This document shows, one piece after another, positions 6,980 through 13,313 of a stretch of DNA of 17,128 bases. The notes beneath the pieces are model-generated. The model did no database searches. It was given only the letters and a program-made list of their open reading frames with translations, and had not been told where the DNA came from. Origin of the DNA: JAYWIG01 sp043789035. Its GTDB lineage: Bacteria > Pseudomonadota > Gammaproteobacteria > Burkholderiales > Burkholderiaceae_E. The position numbers and the translations under genes were made by a program. Where the stretch lies: assembly GCA_043789035.1 (NCBI GenBank), contig JAYWIG010000063.1, positions 1 through 17,128 of the forward strand, in the 5' to 3' direction. How positions within the stretch are numbered: the first letter of the stretch is position 1; the number at the start of each line of letters is the position of its first letter.

Positions 6980-8062
6980 TTACTTAAGGGCTTCGACGAG
7001 GGCTTTACCCACATCACTTGTAGTCGCCTTGCCGCCCATATCGCCTGTTCTAGGGCCAAACTCGGTCACTTTTTCAATTGCTTTAACGATTTCATCATGT
7101 GCATGCTGGTAGCCCAGGTGCTGAAGCATCATTGCGCCACACCAAATTTGCCCAATCGGGTTGGCGATACCTTTACCAGCAATATCAGGCGCAGAACCAT
7201 GCACTGGCTCAAATAATGAAGGATATTTGCCGGTCGGATTAATGTTGGCTGATGGCGCAATGCCGATCGTGCCAGTACACGCAGGGCCTAGGTCCGACAA
7301 GATATCTCCGAACAAGTTCGAAGCCACCACAACGTCGAACCAATCAGGGTTACGTACAAAGTGCGCTGTCAAAATATCAATATGAAACTTGTCGACTTTC
7401 ACTAAAGGGTAAGACTTCGCCATCTCTTCAACCCGCTCATCCCAATAAGGCATGGAGATTGAAATGCCGTTTGATTTAGTGGCCGATGTTAAATGCTTCT
7501 TTGGGCGTGACATGGCCAAATCAAAGGCATATTTCAGAATACGATCAACGCCAATACGGGTAAACACAGATTCTTGCAGCACGAACTCGCGCTCGGTGCC
7601 GGGGAACATACGCCCACCCACTGACGAATACTCACCTTCCGTGTTCTCACGTACTACATAAAAATCGATATCGCCAGCTTTGCGATTTGCCAACGGCGCA
7701 GGTACGCCAGGCATTAAGCGCACAGGACGCAAATTAATGTACTGATCGAACTCACGACGAAACAACAACAACGAACCCCACAGCGATATATGGTCAGGAA
7801 TCTTGGCGGGCCATCCCACTGCGCCAAAGTAAATTGCATCGTGACCGCCGATTTGCTCTTTCCAATCATCGGGAAGCATCTTGCCGTGCTTCTCAAAGTA
7901 GTTGTAGCTAGAGAAATCAAAATGGTCGAATTTCAAGTGAATGTCAAACTTGCGTGATGCTTCTTCCATCACACGCAAACCTTCCGGCATTACTTCAACG
8001 CCGATGCCGTCACCCGCGATGACCGCTATACGATGTGTTTTATTTGTAGTCATAAGTTTCAT
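6980..8062 (-). CDS. ttuC: Tartrate dehydrogenase/decarboxylase or D-malate dehydrogenase (TtuC/DmlA family)
   Basis: A 360-residue NAD-dependent beta-decarboxylating dehydrogenase of the isocitrate/isopropylmalate superfamily. It has GDGIG near residue 17, the family-typical DHISLWGSLL followed by RREFDQYINLRPVR, RENTEGEYSSVGGR, SNLFGDILSDLGP and the adenine-loop segment PVHGSAPDIAGKGIANPIG. The DHxSLWG segment separates it from LeuB and fits tartrate/D-malate enzymes, which convert tartrate to D-glycerate and CO2, or D-malate to pyruvate. Next-door glycerate 2-kinase favours tartrate. Start choice: ATG at 8062, with a TTG at 8065 and an ATG at 8053 also possible; none has a clear ribosome-binding site, suggesting coupling to the hydrolase gene that stops 13 bp upstream. 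Confidence 0.9.
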   Translation of the reverse strand: MKLMTTNKTHRIAVIAGDGIGVEVMPEGLRVMEEASRKFDIHLKFDHFDFSSYNYFEKHGKMLPDDWKEQIGGHDAIYFGAVGWPAKIPDHISLWGSLLLFRREFDQYINLRPVRLMPGVPAPLANRKAGDIDFYVVRENTEGEYSSVGGRMFPGTEREFVLQESVFTRIGVDRILKYAFDLAMSRPKKHLTSATKSNGISISMPYWDERVEEMAKSYPLVKVDKFHIDILTAHFVRNPDWFDVVVASNLFGDILSDLGPACTGTIGIAPSANINPTGKYPSLFEPVHGSAPDIAGKGIANPIGQIWCGAMMLQHLGYQHAHDEIVKAIEKVTEFGPRTGDMGGKATTSDVGKALVEALK

Positions 8063-8075
8063 CAATCAATAAAAG

Positions 8076-8948
8076 TTAAATAAATTCGTTAAGCGCAGCT
8101 AGCAGCTCTTCTGGCGCTTCCTCGGGAATGTAATGACCAGAATTAAGCGCATGGCCCCTCACGTCTATGGCCACGCGCTGCCATTCTTGAATGGGTTCAA
8201 AGCACCTTTCAATGACGCCATTTTTACCCCACAAAGCCAGTAATGGCATACGTAAGCGGCGGCCAATTTCACGATCGGCTCTGTCATGTGTCAGGTCGAT
8301 GCCGGCTGCTGCGCGATAGTCTTCGCACATACCATGTATCGTTTTCGGGTCTGCATTGCAGCGCATATATTCGGCCCACGCCTCATTGGTAAATGGCGAC
8401 AAACCAGCGCTTCGATTACCCATCAACTTCGTAAAATAAAACTCAGGGTTTTGCTCAATAAGTGTTTCGGGAAAGGGCGCAGGTTGAATTAAAAAGAACC
8501 AATGCCAATATGCCGAGGCAAACTCCATATTGGTTTGTTCATACATTGCTAAAGTTGGGCAAATATCGAGCAGGGTAAGCGTTTTCACCGCCGAACCATG
8601 GTCTGCCGCTAAACGATGCGCAACACGGCCACCTCTGTCGTGCCCAATTAGATGAAAATCGGGCAAGCCTAAAGATTGCATTAGCTCAAGCTGGTCCCTA
8701 GCCATTTCACGTTTACTGTAATTCGAATGATCCGCTAGTCCTTCGGGCTTCGACGAATCACCATAACCACGCAAATCGCTGGCAACAACGGTGAAGCGCT
8801 CGGCTAGTATCGGCGCAACTTTGTGCCAAATTGCCTTGGTTTGCGGATGGCCATGCAAAAGTAAAAGAGCAGGACCAGACCCGCCTTTCACATAAGGGAT
8901 GTTCACGCCATTAACGGCGGCTACACCACTATCGAAACCTTTAAACAT
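8076..8948 (-). CDS. Alpha/beta hydrolase, haloacetate-dehalogenase-like
   Basis: A 290-residue cytoplasmic alpha/beta hydrolase close in pattern to fluoroacetate/haloacetate dehalogenases. Visible: LLLLHGHPQT (28-37), nucleophile elbow GHDRGGR with Asp104, Arg105 and Arg108, acid candidate Asp128 (LLDICPT), the His149-Trp150 pair in AYWHWFFLIQPAPFPE, Tyr211 in CEDYRAAAG, and His272 in SGHYIPEEAPE. These match the nucleophile, carboxylate-binding arginines, halide-binding His/Trp/Tyr and catalytic histidine as I recall them for the Rhodopseudomonas enzyme. Differences are His34 where that enzyme has Phe40, and no Trp at the Trp185 site. It may dehalogenate a 2-halo acid or hydrolyse a different ester. 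It starts the tartrate dehydrogenase operon; AAAGGA precedes the ATG. Substrate unknown. Confidence 0.82.
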   Translation of the reverse strand: MFKGFDSGVAAVNGVNIPYVKGGSGPALLLLHGHPQTKAIWHKVAPILAERFTVVASDLRGYGDSSKPEGLADHSNYSKREMARDQLELMQSLGLPDFHLIGHDRGGRVAHRLAADHGSAVKTLTLLDICPTLAMYEQTNMEFASAYWHWFFLIQPAPFPETLIEQNPEFYFTKLMGNRSAGLSPFTNEAWAEYMRCNADPKTIHGMCEDYRAAAGIDLTHDRADREIGRRLRMPLLALWGKNGVIERCFEPIQEWQRVAIDVRGHALNSGHYIPEEAPEELLAALNEFI

Positions 8949-9033
8949 CTTGAATCCTTTTATGGGGAACTTCTCGCTAAGCCAGCAGTTTATCGAAAAC
9001 TATTAGTAATAGCGTTCTTTAACTTTTTTAAAA

Positions 9034-9050
9034 TGCAAGTTAATCTTGCA
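9034..9050. promoter_or_regulatory. LysR-type palindrome between hydrolase operon and LysR remnant
   Basis: TGCAAGTTAATCTTGCA is a perfect inverted repeat, 6-bp arms with a 5-bp AT-rich centre, of the T-N11-A form used by LysR-type regulators. It ends 2 bp before the ATG of the LysR remnant and about 85 bp before the divergent hydrolase start, the usual place for a shared operator. That it was bound by the lost regulator is inference. Confidence 0.5.
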
Positions 9051-9052
9051 AA

Positions 9053-9247
9053 ATGAGCAAACTGGACATTTCAGATTTCGAACTCATGCTGCGAATTGGG
9101 CAGGCCTTAGAAGCAAAAATAGGCCAGCCGCTGATCCGGCGAGACAAACGCTCGATTGAACTCACTGTGGCAGGCACAACACTTTCGAACCAAGCACGTG
9201 AGCTAATTGAGCATACCGCACACGTTTGTCGAACCACGGCGAGGTAG
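9053..9247 (+). pseudogene. Remnant of a LysR-type transcriptional regulator
   Basis: A 64-codon open frame retaining only pieces of a LysR N-terminus. It reads KLDISDFELMLRIG and then directly QALEAKIGQPLIRRDKRSIE, LTVAGTTLSNQARELIEH. Compared with the intact LysR gene at 15795-16754 (DFLSLAETG, then 20 residues, then QALEAWLG), it lacks exactly the 20 residues that hold the DNA-reading helix-turn-helix, an in-frame loss of about 60 bp. It stops about 20 residues after the linker helix, so the whole effector-binding domain is gone; the 159 bp before the lipoprotein gene show no continuation. It lies divergent from the hydrolase-tartrate dehydrogenase operon, where a TtuA-type activator would be expected. 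A short product could still be made but should not bind DNA. Confidence 0.75.
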
Positions 9248-9355
9248 TCAAGCGCAAACTTTCTCACCTTCTTGCAAACTTCGCTTAAATCTAAGCTTTA
9301 CGGTTTGTAACAAGGCTTGTTGCAGCGTCAACGCGACTGTAATCTACTTCGTTAT

Positions 9356-9364
9356 TGGTATAAA
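9356..9364 (+). promoter_or_regulatory. Candidate extended -10 promoter of the lipoprotein gene
   Basis: TGGTATAAA fits an extended -10 element (TGnTATAAT-like) 43 bp before the lipoprotein ATG. No good -35 is seen at the usual spacing; an alternative weaker pair is TTGTTG (9317-9322) with TAATCT (9340-9345). Confidence 0.35.
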
Positions 9365-9406
9365 CAACAAATTTCATTCAAATTGCTGACTGCTTTGAGA
9401 GACACA

Positions 9407-9925
9407 ATGAACACGATCACAACTCGCTACACACGCTTTTTCGGCTCAGCTTTGCTGGCCGTCGCTGCTCTCATGGCTGGTGGCTGCGCTACGACGCACC
9501 AAACCACCACAGTGCAACGTGCGCCTGCATTGCCTTCTCTAAGTTTAGGCGATGTCGCCAAAATGGTGGGAGAAAAAGTGCCGGACAGTACGATCATCAA
9601 GGAAATTAATGATAGGGGCTTAAAGGTCGCCGCGAACGCGGCTGATCTCGATGTGTTGAACAAAGCCGGTGCCAGCAAAGAAGTAGTAGACGCTATTCTT
9701 TTGGCTAGGAACACGCCAGCTCAAACCGCTCAAAACACTAGTACGACAACGACTTACGGTTACCCACCCGTCGTTGTAGCGCCCTATTATGGTTACGGAT
9801 TTGGCTATCCGTACTATGGTGGCCCTGCGGTGAGTCTTGGCTTTGGTTTTGGTCGTTCTTATTACTACGGTCGCCCTGCATACAGAGCGGGTCCGGTTTA
9901 TCGCAGCTTCCCAAGCCGCCGATAG
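9407..9925 (+). CDS. Small lipoprotein with Gly/Tyr-rich C-terminal tail
   Basis: A 172-residue predicted lipoprotein. The signal segment (TRYTRFFGSALLAVAALMAGGC) ends in Cys27, the lipidation site; the box AGGC is slightly non-standard at -3. A Thr-rich linker is followed by a compact helical region, residues about 38-96 (GDVAKMVGEKVPDSTIIKE, then ADLDVLNKAGASKEVVDAIL), that looks like two copies of a small helix-turn-helix-like packing unit seen in other lipoproteins. The last 55 residues are almost only Gly, Tyr, Pro, Phe and Arg (YYGYGFGYPYYGG, RSYYYGRP). The start at 9407 is chosen over an upstream TTG at 9317 because it gives the signal peptide and has GAGAG before it. It is convergent with gltL, 7 bp between stop codons. 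No specific function recognised. Confidence 0.8.
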   Translation: MNTITTRYTRFFGSALLAVAALMAGGCATTHQTTTVQRAPALPSLSLGDVAKMVGEKVPDSTIIKEINDRGLKVAANAADLDVLNKAGASKEVVDAILLARNTPAQTAQNTSTTTTYGYPPVVVAPYYGYGFGYPYYGGPAVSLGFGFGRSYYYGRPAYRAGPVYRSFPSRR

Positions 9926-9932
9926 TCAAGTT

Positions 9933-10670
9933 TTAGTGGCTAGTTAAGATCTTAGAGAGGAACTCCTGGGCACGCGGGCCTCTCTGAGTATTAAAGAACT
10001 CATCTTTAGTACAGTCTTCAACGATCTTGCCCTGATCCATAAAGATCACGCGGTTGCTCACCTTACGAGCAAAACCCATTTCATGCGTCACGACCATCAT
10101 GGTCATGCCCTCTTGGGCAAGCTGAACCATTACATCTAGCACTTCGTTCACCATCTCAGGGTCGAGAGCGGATGTTGGCTCATCGAACAACATGCAAATA
10201 GGGTCCATCGCCAAGGCACGTGCAATCGCAACACGCTGCTGCTGACCGCCCGAAAGTTGCCCTGGAAATTTTGCGGCATGTGCTGTCAAGCCAACACGCT
10301 CTAATAGCTTCAAGCCTTTTGCCTTAGCCTCTTCCGGGCTACGATTCAGCACTCGAATTTGCCCTAAAGTTAAGTTCTCAACAATGCTCAAATGTGGGAA
10401 CAGCTCAAAGTGCTGAAACACCATGCCGATACGTGAGCGTAGCTTAGGCAAGTCAGTGCCTTTATCGCCGACTGAAACACCGTCTACGGTAATGTCACCC
10501 TTTTGAAAAGGCTCTAACGCATTGGCGCATTTAATCAGGGTCGATTTACCGGAGCCAGACGGGCCGCACACCACAACTACCTCACCCTTATTGATACTCG
10601 TGCTGCAATCGGTAAGTACTTGAAAGCTGCCGTACCACTTGCTAATGCCTTTGAATTCAATCATTGCCAT
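9933..10670 (-). CDS. gltL: Glutamate/aspartate ABC transporter ATP-binding protein
   Basis: A 245-residue ABC ATPase of the polar amino acid uptake family. Walker A GPSGSGKST (36-44), Q-loop in MVFQHFELF (83-91), signature LSGGQQQR (139-146), Walker B and D-loop DEPTSALD (163-170), and switch His196 in VVTHEMGFA are all intact. It powers import through GltJ/GltK at the cytoplasmic face. It is the last gene of the gltI-gltJ-gltK-gltL series, 59 bp after gltK, with GAGGAAA before the ATG. The family is certain; glutamate/aspartate specificity comes from the gene order and the neighbouring aspA. Confidence 0.94.
   Translation of the reverse strand: MAMIEFKGISKWYGSFQVLTDCSTSINKGEVVVVCGPSGSGKSTLIKCANALEPFQKGDITVDGVSVGDKGTDLPKLRSRIGMVFQHFELFPHLSIVENLTLGQIRVLNRSPEEAKAKGLKLLERVGLTAHAAKFPGQLSGGQQQRVAIARALAMDPICMLFDEPTSALDPEMVNEVLDVMVQLAQEGMTMMVVTHEMGFARKVSNRVIFMDQGKIVEDCTKDEFFNTQRGPRAQEFLSKILTSH
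9951..9988 (+). terminator. Long-loop hairpin inside the gltL 3' end
   Basis: CTTAGAGAGG (9951-9960) and CCTCTCTGAG (9979-9988) form a 10-bp stem with one G-T wobble and an 18-base loop. It lies 26 bp past the lipoprotein stop, inside gltL coding sequence, and could stop the plus-strand transcript. There is no proper T run after it, so this is tentative. Confidence 0.25.
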
Positions 10671-10729
10671 GTTGATTTCCTCTATTTCTCTAACTTTATA
10701 TTTTTAACGAATGGGTTTATCAAATCGAT

Positions 10730-11416
10730 TTAACGAATGATGGCGATTTTCTTTTGCAGTATCTTCACCAGATACGACAACGAAAAACACATCACAAAAT
10801 AAACAACTGCAACCACCAAATACATTTCCACGACTCGACTATCGCGCTGCGCTATCTTCGTTGCGGCACCCACAAAATCTGTCACGTTAAGTAACGACAC
10901 TAACGATACGTCTTGAAACAAGATAATCGTTTGGGTGAGCAAAATCGGTAGCATGTTTCTAAACGCTTGCGGCAACACCACTAGCTGCATGGCTTGCCGA
11001 TAATTCAAACCCACCGCATAGGCAGCGCCCACTTGGCCTTTCGAAATACTCTGGATACCCGCACGCATAATCTCGCAGAAATACGCGCCTTCAAACATAA
11101 TGAAGGTGATGTAGGCAGAGCGATCGGCACCAAACTGCGGCGGCCTATCGGCACCCGTAATATTCTGAATGATGATGGGCATCAAAAAGTAAAACCAAAA
11201 AATCACGAGCAACAGTGGAATCGAACGCATTAGGTTTACATAACCTGCAGCAAGCATAGACAACCACTTGATCGAAGACAATCTAGCCAATGCCAATAAG
11301 GTACCCCAAATAACGCCGCCGATTGCTGCAACAATCGTTAATTGAATGGTGTACTGCAACCCCTTCAGCAGGTATGGCCAGGTACGGGCGATAACGTCAA
11401 ACTCTAAGCCACCCAT
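10730..11416 (-). CDS. gltK: Glutamate/aspartate ABC transporter permease GltK
   Basis: A 228-residue inner-membrane permease of the HisM/GltK type. Hydrophobic helices are visible near residues 18-45, 52-82, 101-118, 150-180 and 193-215. The EAA-loop contact with the ATPase is RAGIQSISKGQVGAAYAVGL with LPQAFRNMLP (118-158). Its ATG overlaps the gltJ stop by one base (TAATG), a coupling typical of paired permeases that form a heterodimer. Length is normal. Confidence 0.93.
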   Translation of the reverse strand: MGGLEFDVIARTWPYLLKGLQYTIQLTIVAAIGGVIWGTLLALARLSSIKWLSMLAAGYVNLMRSIPLLLVIFWFYFLMPIIIQNITGADRPPQFGADRSAYITFIMFEGAYFCEIMRAGIQSISKGQVGAAYAVGLNYRQAMQLVVLPQAFRNMLPILLTQTIILFQDVSLVSLLNVTDFVGAATKIAQRDSRVVEMYLVVAVVYFVMCFSLSYLVKILQKKIAIIR

Positions 11417-12141
11417 TATTTGCCCCCCGTGATGTAGCCAGGCACCGCGACCTTTTTCTCGACATAAGCCATCACTCTGTTTGCCGTCATAGCAATGACA
11501 ACATAGACCAGAGTCGCAGCGGCGAACGCTTCGAAATACTTAAATGTTTGCTCACCCATTTCGCGGGTTCTGAAAAAGAGCTCCACTAAGCCAATTGAAT
11601 AAGCTACAGCGGTGTTCTTAATCAAGTTCATGGTTTCGCTAGTCAATGGGGGAATCACTAAACGGTAGGCCATCGGCAGAAGCACAAAGCGATAGGTTTG
11701 TGGCTCGGTTAGGCCAATCGCATAGCCCGCAGAGCGTTGCCCTCTCGGAAGCGCTTGAATACCTGAACGAACCTGCTCAGAAACGCGTGCTGCCGTAAAG
11801 AGTCCTAGGCAAACAACGGCAGTAATGAACTGGTGCTGTGTTGGATCAAGGGAAATGACCCAAGCCTTCACCGAAGGGATTAGCCCCGGAACAACAAAGT
11901 ACCAAATAAAGAATTGAACGAGCAACGGGATGTTTCGAAAAAGCTCTACATAGGCGTTACCAAATATCACCATCCAACGATTAGTTGTCGTGCGCATTAC
12001 CCCAAGGGCGGAACCTACAGAAAACGCAATAATCGCAGCAAAGAACGCCGTTGATAAAGTCCATTTAAGCCCTGAAGCTAGCGACTGCCACCAATTGATG
12101 TCTCCATCAGCAGTCATTTGTGTAAAGATGCTTAAGTCCAT
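11416..12141 (-). CDS. gltJ: Glutamate/aspartate ABC transporter permease GltJ
   Basis: A 241-residue inner-membrane permease, partner of GltK. It has the expected membrane helices (about 25-50, 62-90, 105-120, 155-175, 200-225) and an EAA loop RSGIQALPRGQRSAGYAIGL with LLPMAYRLVIPP (125-165). A strong G-rich ribosome-binding site (GGGGGAAG) precedes the ATG. It is separated from gltI by 152 bp containing a hairpin terminator, so permease expression probably depends on partial read-through. Confidence 0.93.
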   Translation of the reverse strand: MDLSIFTQMTADGDINWWQSLASGLKWTLSTAFFAAIIAFSVGSALGVMRTTTNRWMVIFGNAYVELFRNIPLLVQFFIWYFVVPGLIPSVKAWVISLDPTQHQFITAVVCLGLFTAARVSEQVRSGIQALPRGQRSAGYAIGLTEPQTYRFVLLPMAYRLVIPPLTSETMNLIKNTAVAYSIGLVELFFRTREMGEQTFKYFEAFAAATLVYVVIAMTANRVMAYVEKKVAVPGYITGGK

Positions 12142-12216
12142 TCTTTACTTCCCCCTCTATTTATTTTTTTACTAATTCGGCTGTAACTGTAACGTAACCG
12201 ACCAAAAACAGGAAAC

Positions 12217-12249
12217 AAAAAAACCGGCTAACTCACGCTAACCGGTTTT
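12217..12249 (-). terminator. Intrinsic terminator/attenuator between gltI and gltJ
   Basis: On the minus strand AAAACCGG and CCGGTTTT form an 8-bp stem (12242-12249 with 12220-12227) around a 14-base loop. A run of seven Ts immediately follows the CCGG arm, the classic intrinsic terminator shape. Sitting between the binding-protein gene and the permease genes, it should let gltI be made in excess. Confidence 0.75.
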
Positions 12250-12293
12250 ACGCTGTTAAAAATATCGGAACCTATATCTTTAACAATGCGGCT

Positions 12294-13196
12294 TTACTTC
12301 ACGCCGATGTCGTTAGGGTTCTCTATCGCAGCCTTAATGGCTGGCGTCATAGCAAAGTTGACGTTAGCATTTCTTGGTGGAATTGGACTTGTAAACCACT
12401 TGGCATAGATTCTATTAATTTCGCCTGACTTAAACACGCTAGCAATAGTCTTATCAACCAATGCCTTGAACTGCGTATCGTCTTTACGCAACATGGCGCC
12501 GTAAGGCTCCTGGCGTAGCGACTCAGGCAAGATCATGTAATCGGAAGGCGACTTCGAATTAGCGATCTGGCCTGCTAACAAAATGTCATCCATAATGAAC
12601 GCCGAAACCCGATCATCGGCTAGCAGCAAGAATGATTCCGCATGGTCTTTACCGTAAATTTCTTTTACGTCAACGTTTTGCGCTTTTTCGTAGCTCTTAA
12701 TTAAAGGCACCGCAGTTGTGCCCGAAGTCGACGAAACGTTCTTTCCATTCAACTCAGCGATAGTCTTAATGTTCGAGCTCTTTTTAACAGCTGCAGTTAC
12801 GTTAATCACGAACCAAGTTGGCCCAAAAGCGACCTGCTGTTGGCGCACAACCGAGTTAGTTGTCGAACCACACTCCAAATCGATAGTCCCGTTTTGCAAC
12901 AACGGAATACGATTCGATGAAGTCACTGGCTGATATGCAACCTTGAGGTTTGGCAACTTCATTTCAACTTTTACAGCATCCACGATCTTGGCACACAAAT
13001 CCATTGAGTACCCAATTGGCTGCTGTTTATCGTCAAGGTACGAGAACGGTGCTGAAGCCTCACGGTGGCCAACGGTGATTTGGCCTGTTTCGCGAATTTT
13101 CTTCATGGTGCCAGTCTCTTGGGCTTGCACAGCGCCTGAAGTAAGCATGATTGCAGCCACTGAGGCCGCGAGGATAGAACGAGAGAGCTTGGTCAT
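12294..13196 (-). CDS. gltI: Glutamate/aspartate periplasmic binding protein
   Basis: A 300-residue type II solute-binding protein. The signal peptide (residues 1-25, ending GAVQA before QETG) is followed by TMKKIRETGQITVGHREASAPFSYLDD, the usual first strand, here given in parts: ITVGHREASAPFSYLD. YSMDLCAKIVDAV, VTSSNRIPLLQNGTIDLECG, AFIMDDILLAGQ and IYAKWFTSPIPP match GltI-type proteins for acidic amino acids. The start at 13196 is preferred over 13223 because GGAGAT stands eight bases before it and the signal peptide begins there. It should capture glutamate/aspartate for GltJKL; the downstream terminator supports excess production. Its promoter probably lies in the 117-bp gap after aspA, but no clear boxes were found. 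Confidence 0.94.
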   Translation of the reverse strand: MTKLSRSILAASVAAIMLTSGAVQAQETGTMKKIRETGQITVGHREASAPFSYLDDKQQPIGYSMDLCAKIVDAVKVEMKLPNLKVAYQPVTSSNRIPLLQNGTIDLECGSTTNSVVRQQQVAFGPTWFVINVTAAVKKSSNIKTIAELNGKNVSSTSGTTAVPLIKSYEKAQNVDVKEIYGKDHAESFLLLADDRVSAFIMDDILLAGQIANSKSPSDYMILPESLRQEPYGAMLRKDDTQFKALVDKTIASVFKSGEINRIYAKWFTSPIPPRNANVNFAMTPAIKAAIENPNDIGVK

Positions 13197-13313
13197 TTTT
13201 ATCTCCAAAATTAACCGGTACAAATTATTTTTTCAAACGTTTAAATCAACAATCATCGAGTTTTCAAACCCGTCAGCCGCGAATCCTACCAAAACTTTAC
13301 GGCCGATAACTAC

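Noticed and set aside
9040..9267. 75-residue minus-strand frame opposite the LysR remnant
   Set aside because: The plus-strand product aligns with LysR proteins; the minus frame has no family features and would start without a ribosome-binding site.
9427..9714. 95-residue minus-strand frame within the lipoprotein gene
   Set aside because: The plus-strand frame has a signal peptide, lipidation Cys and ribosome-binding site; the antisense frame is a shadow.
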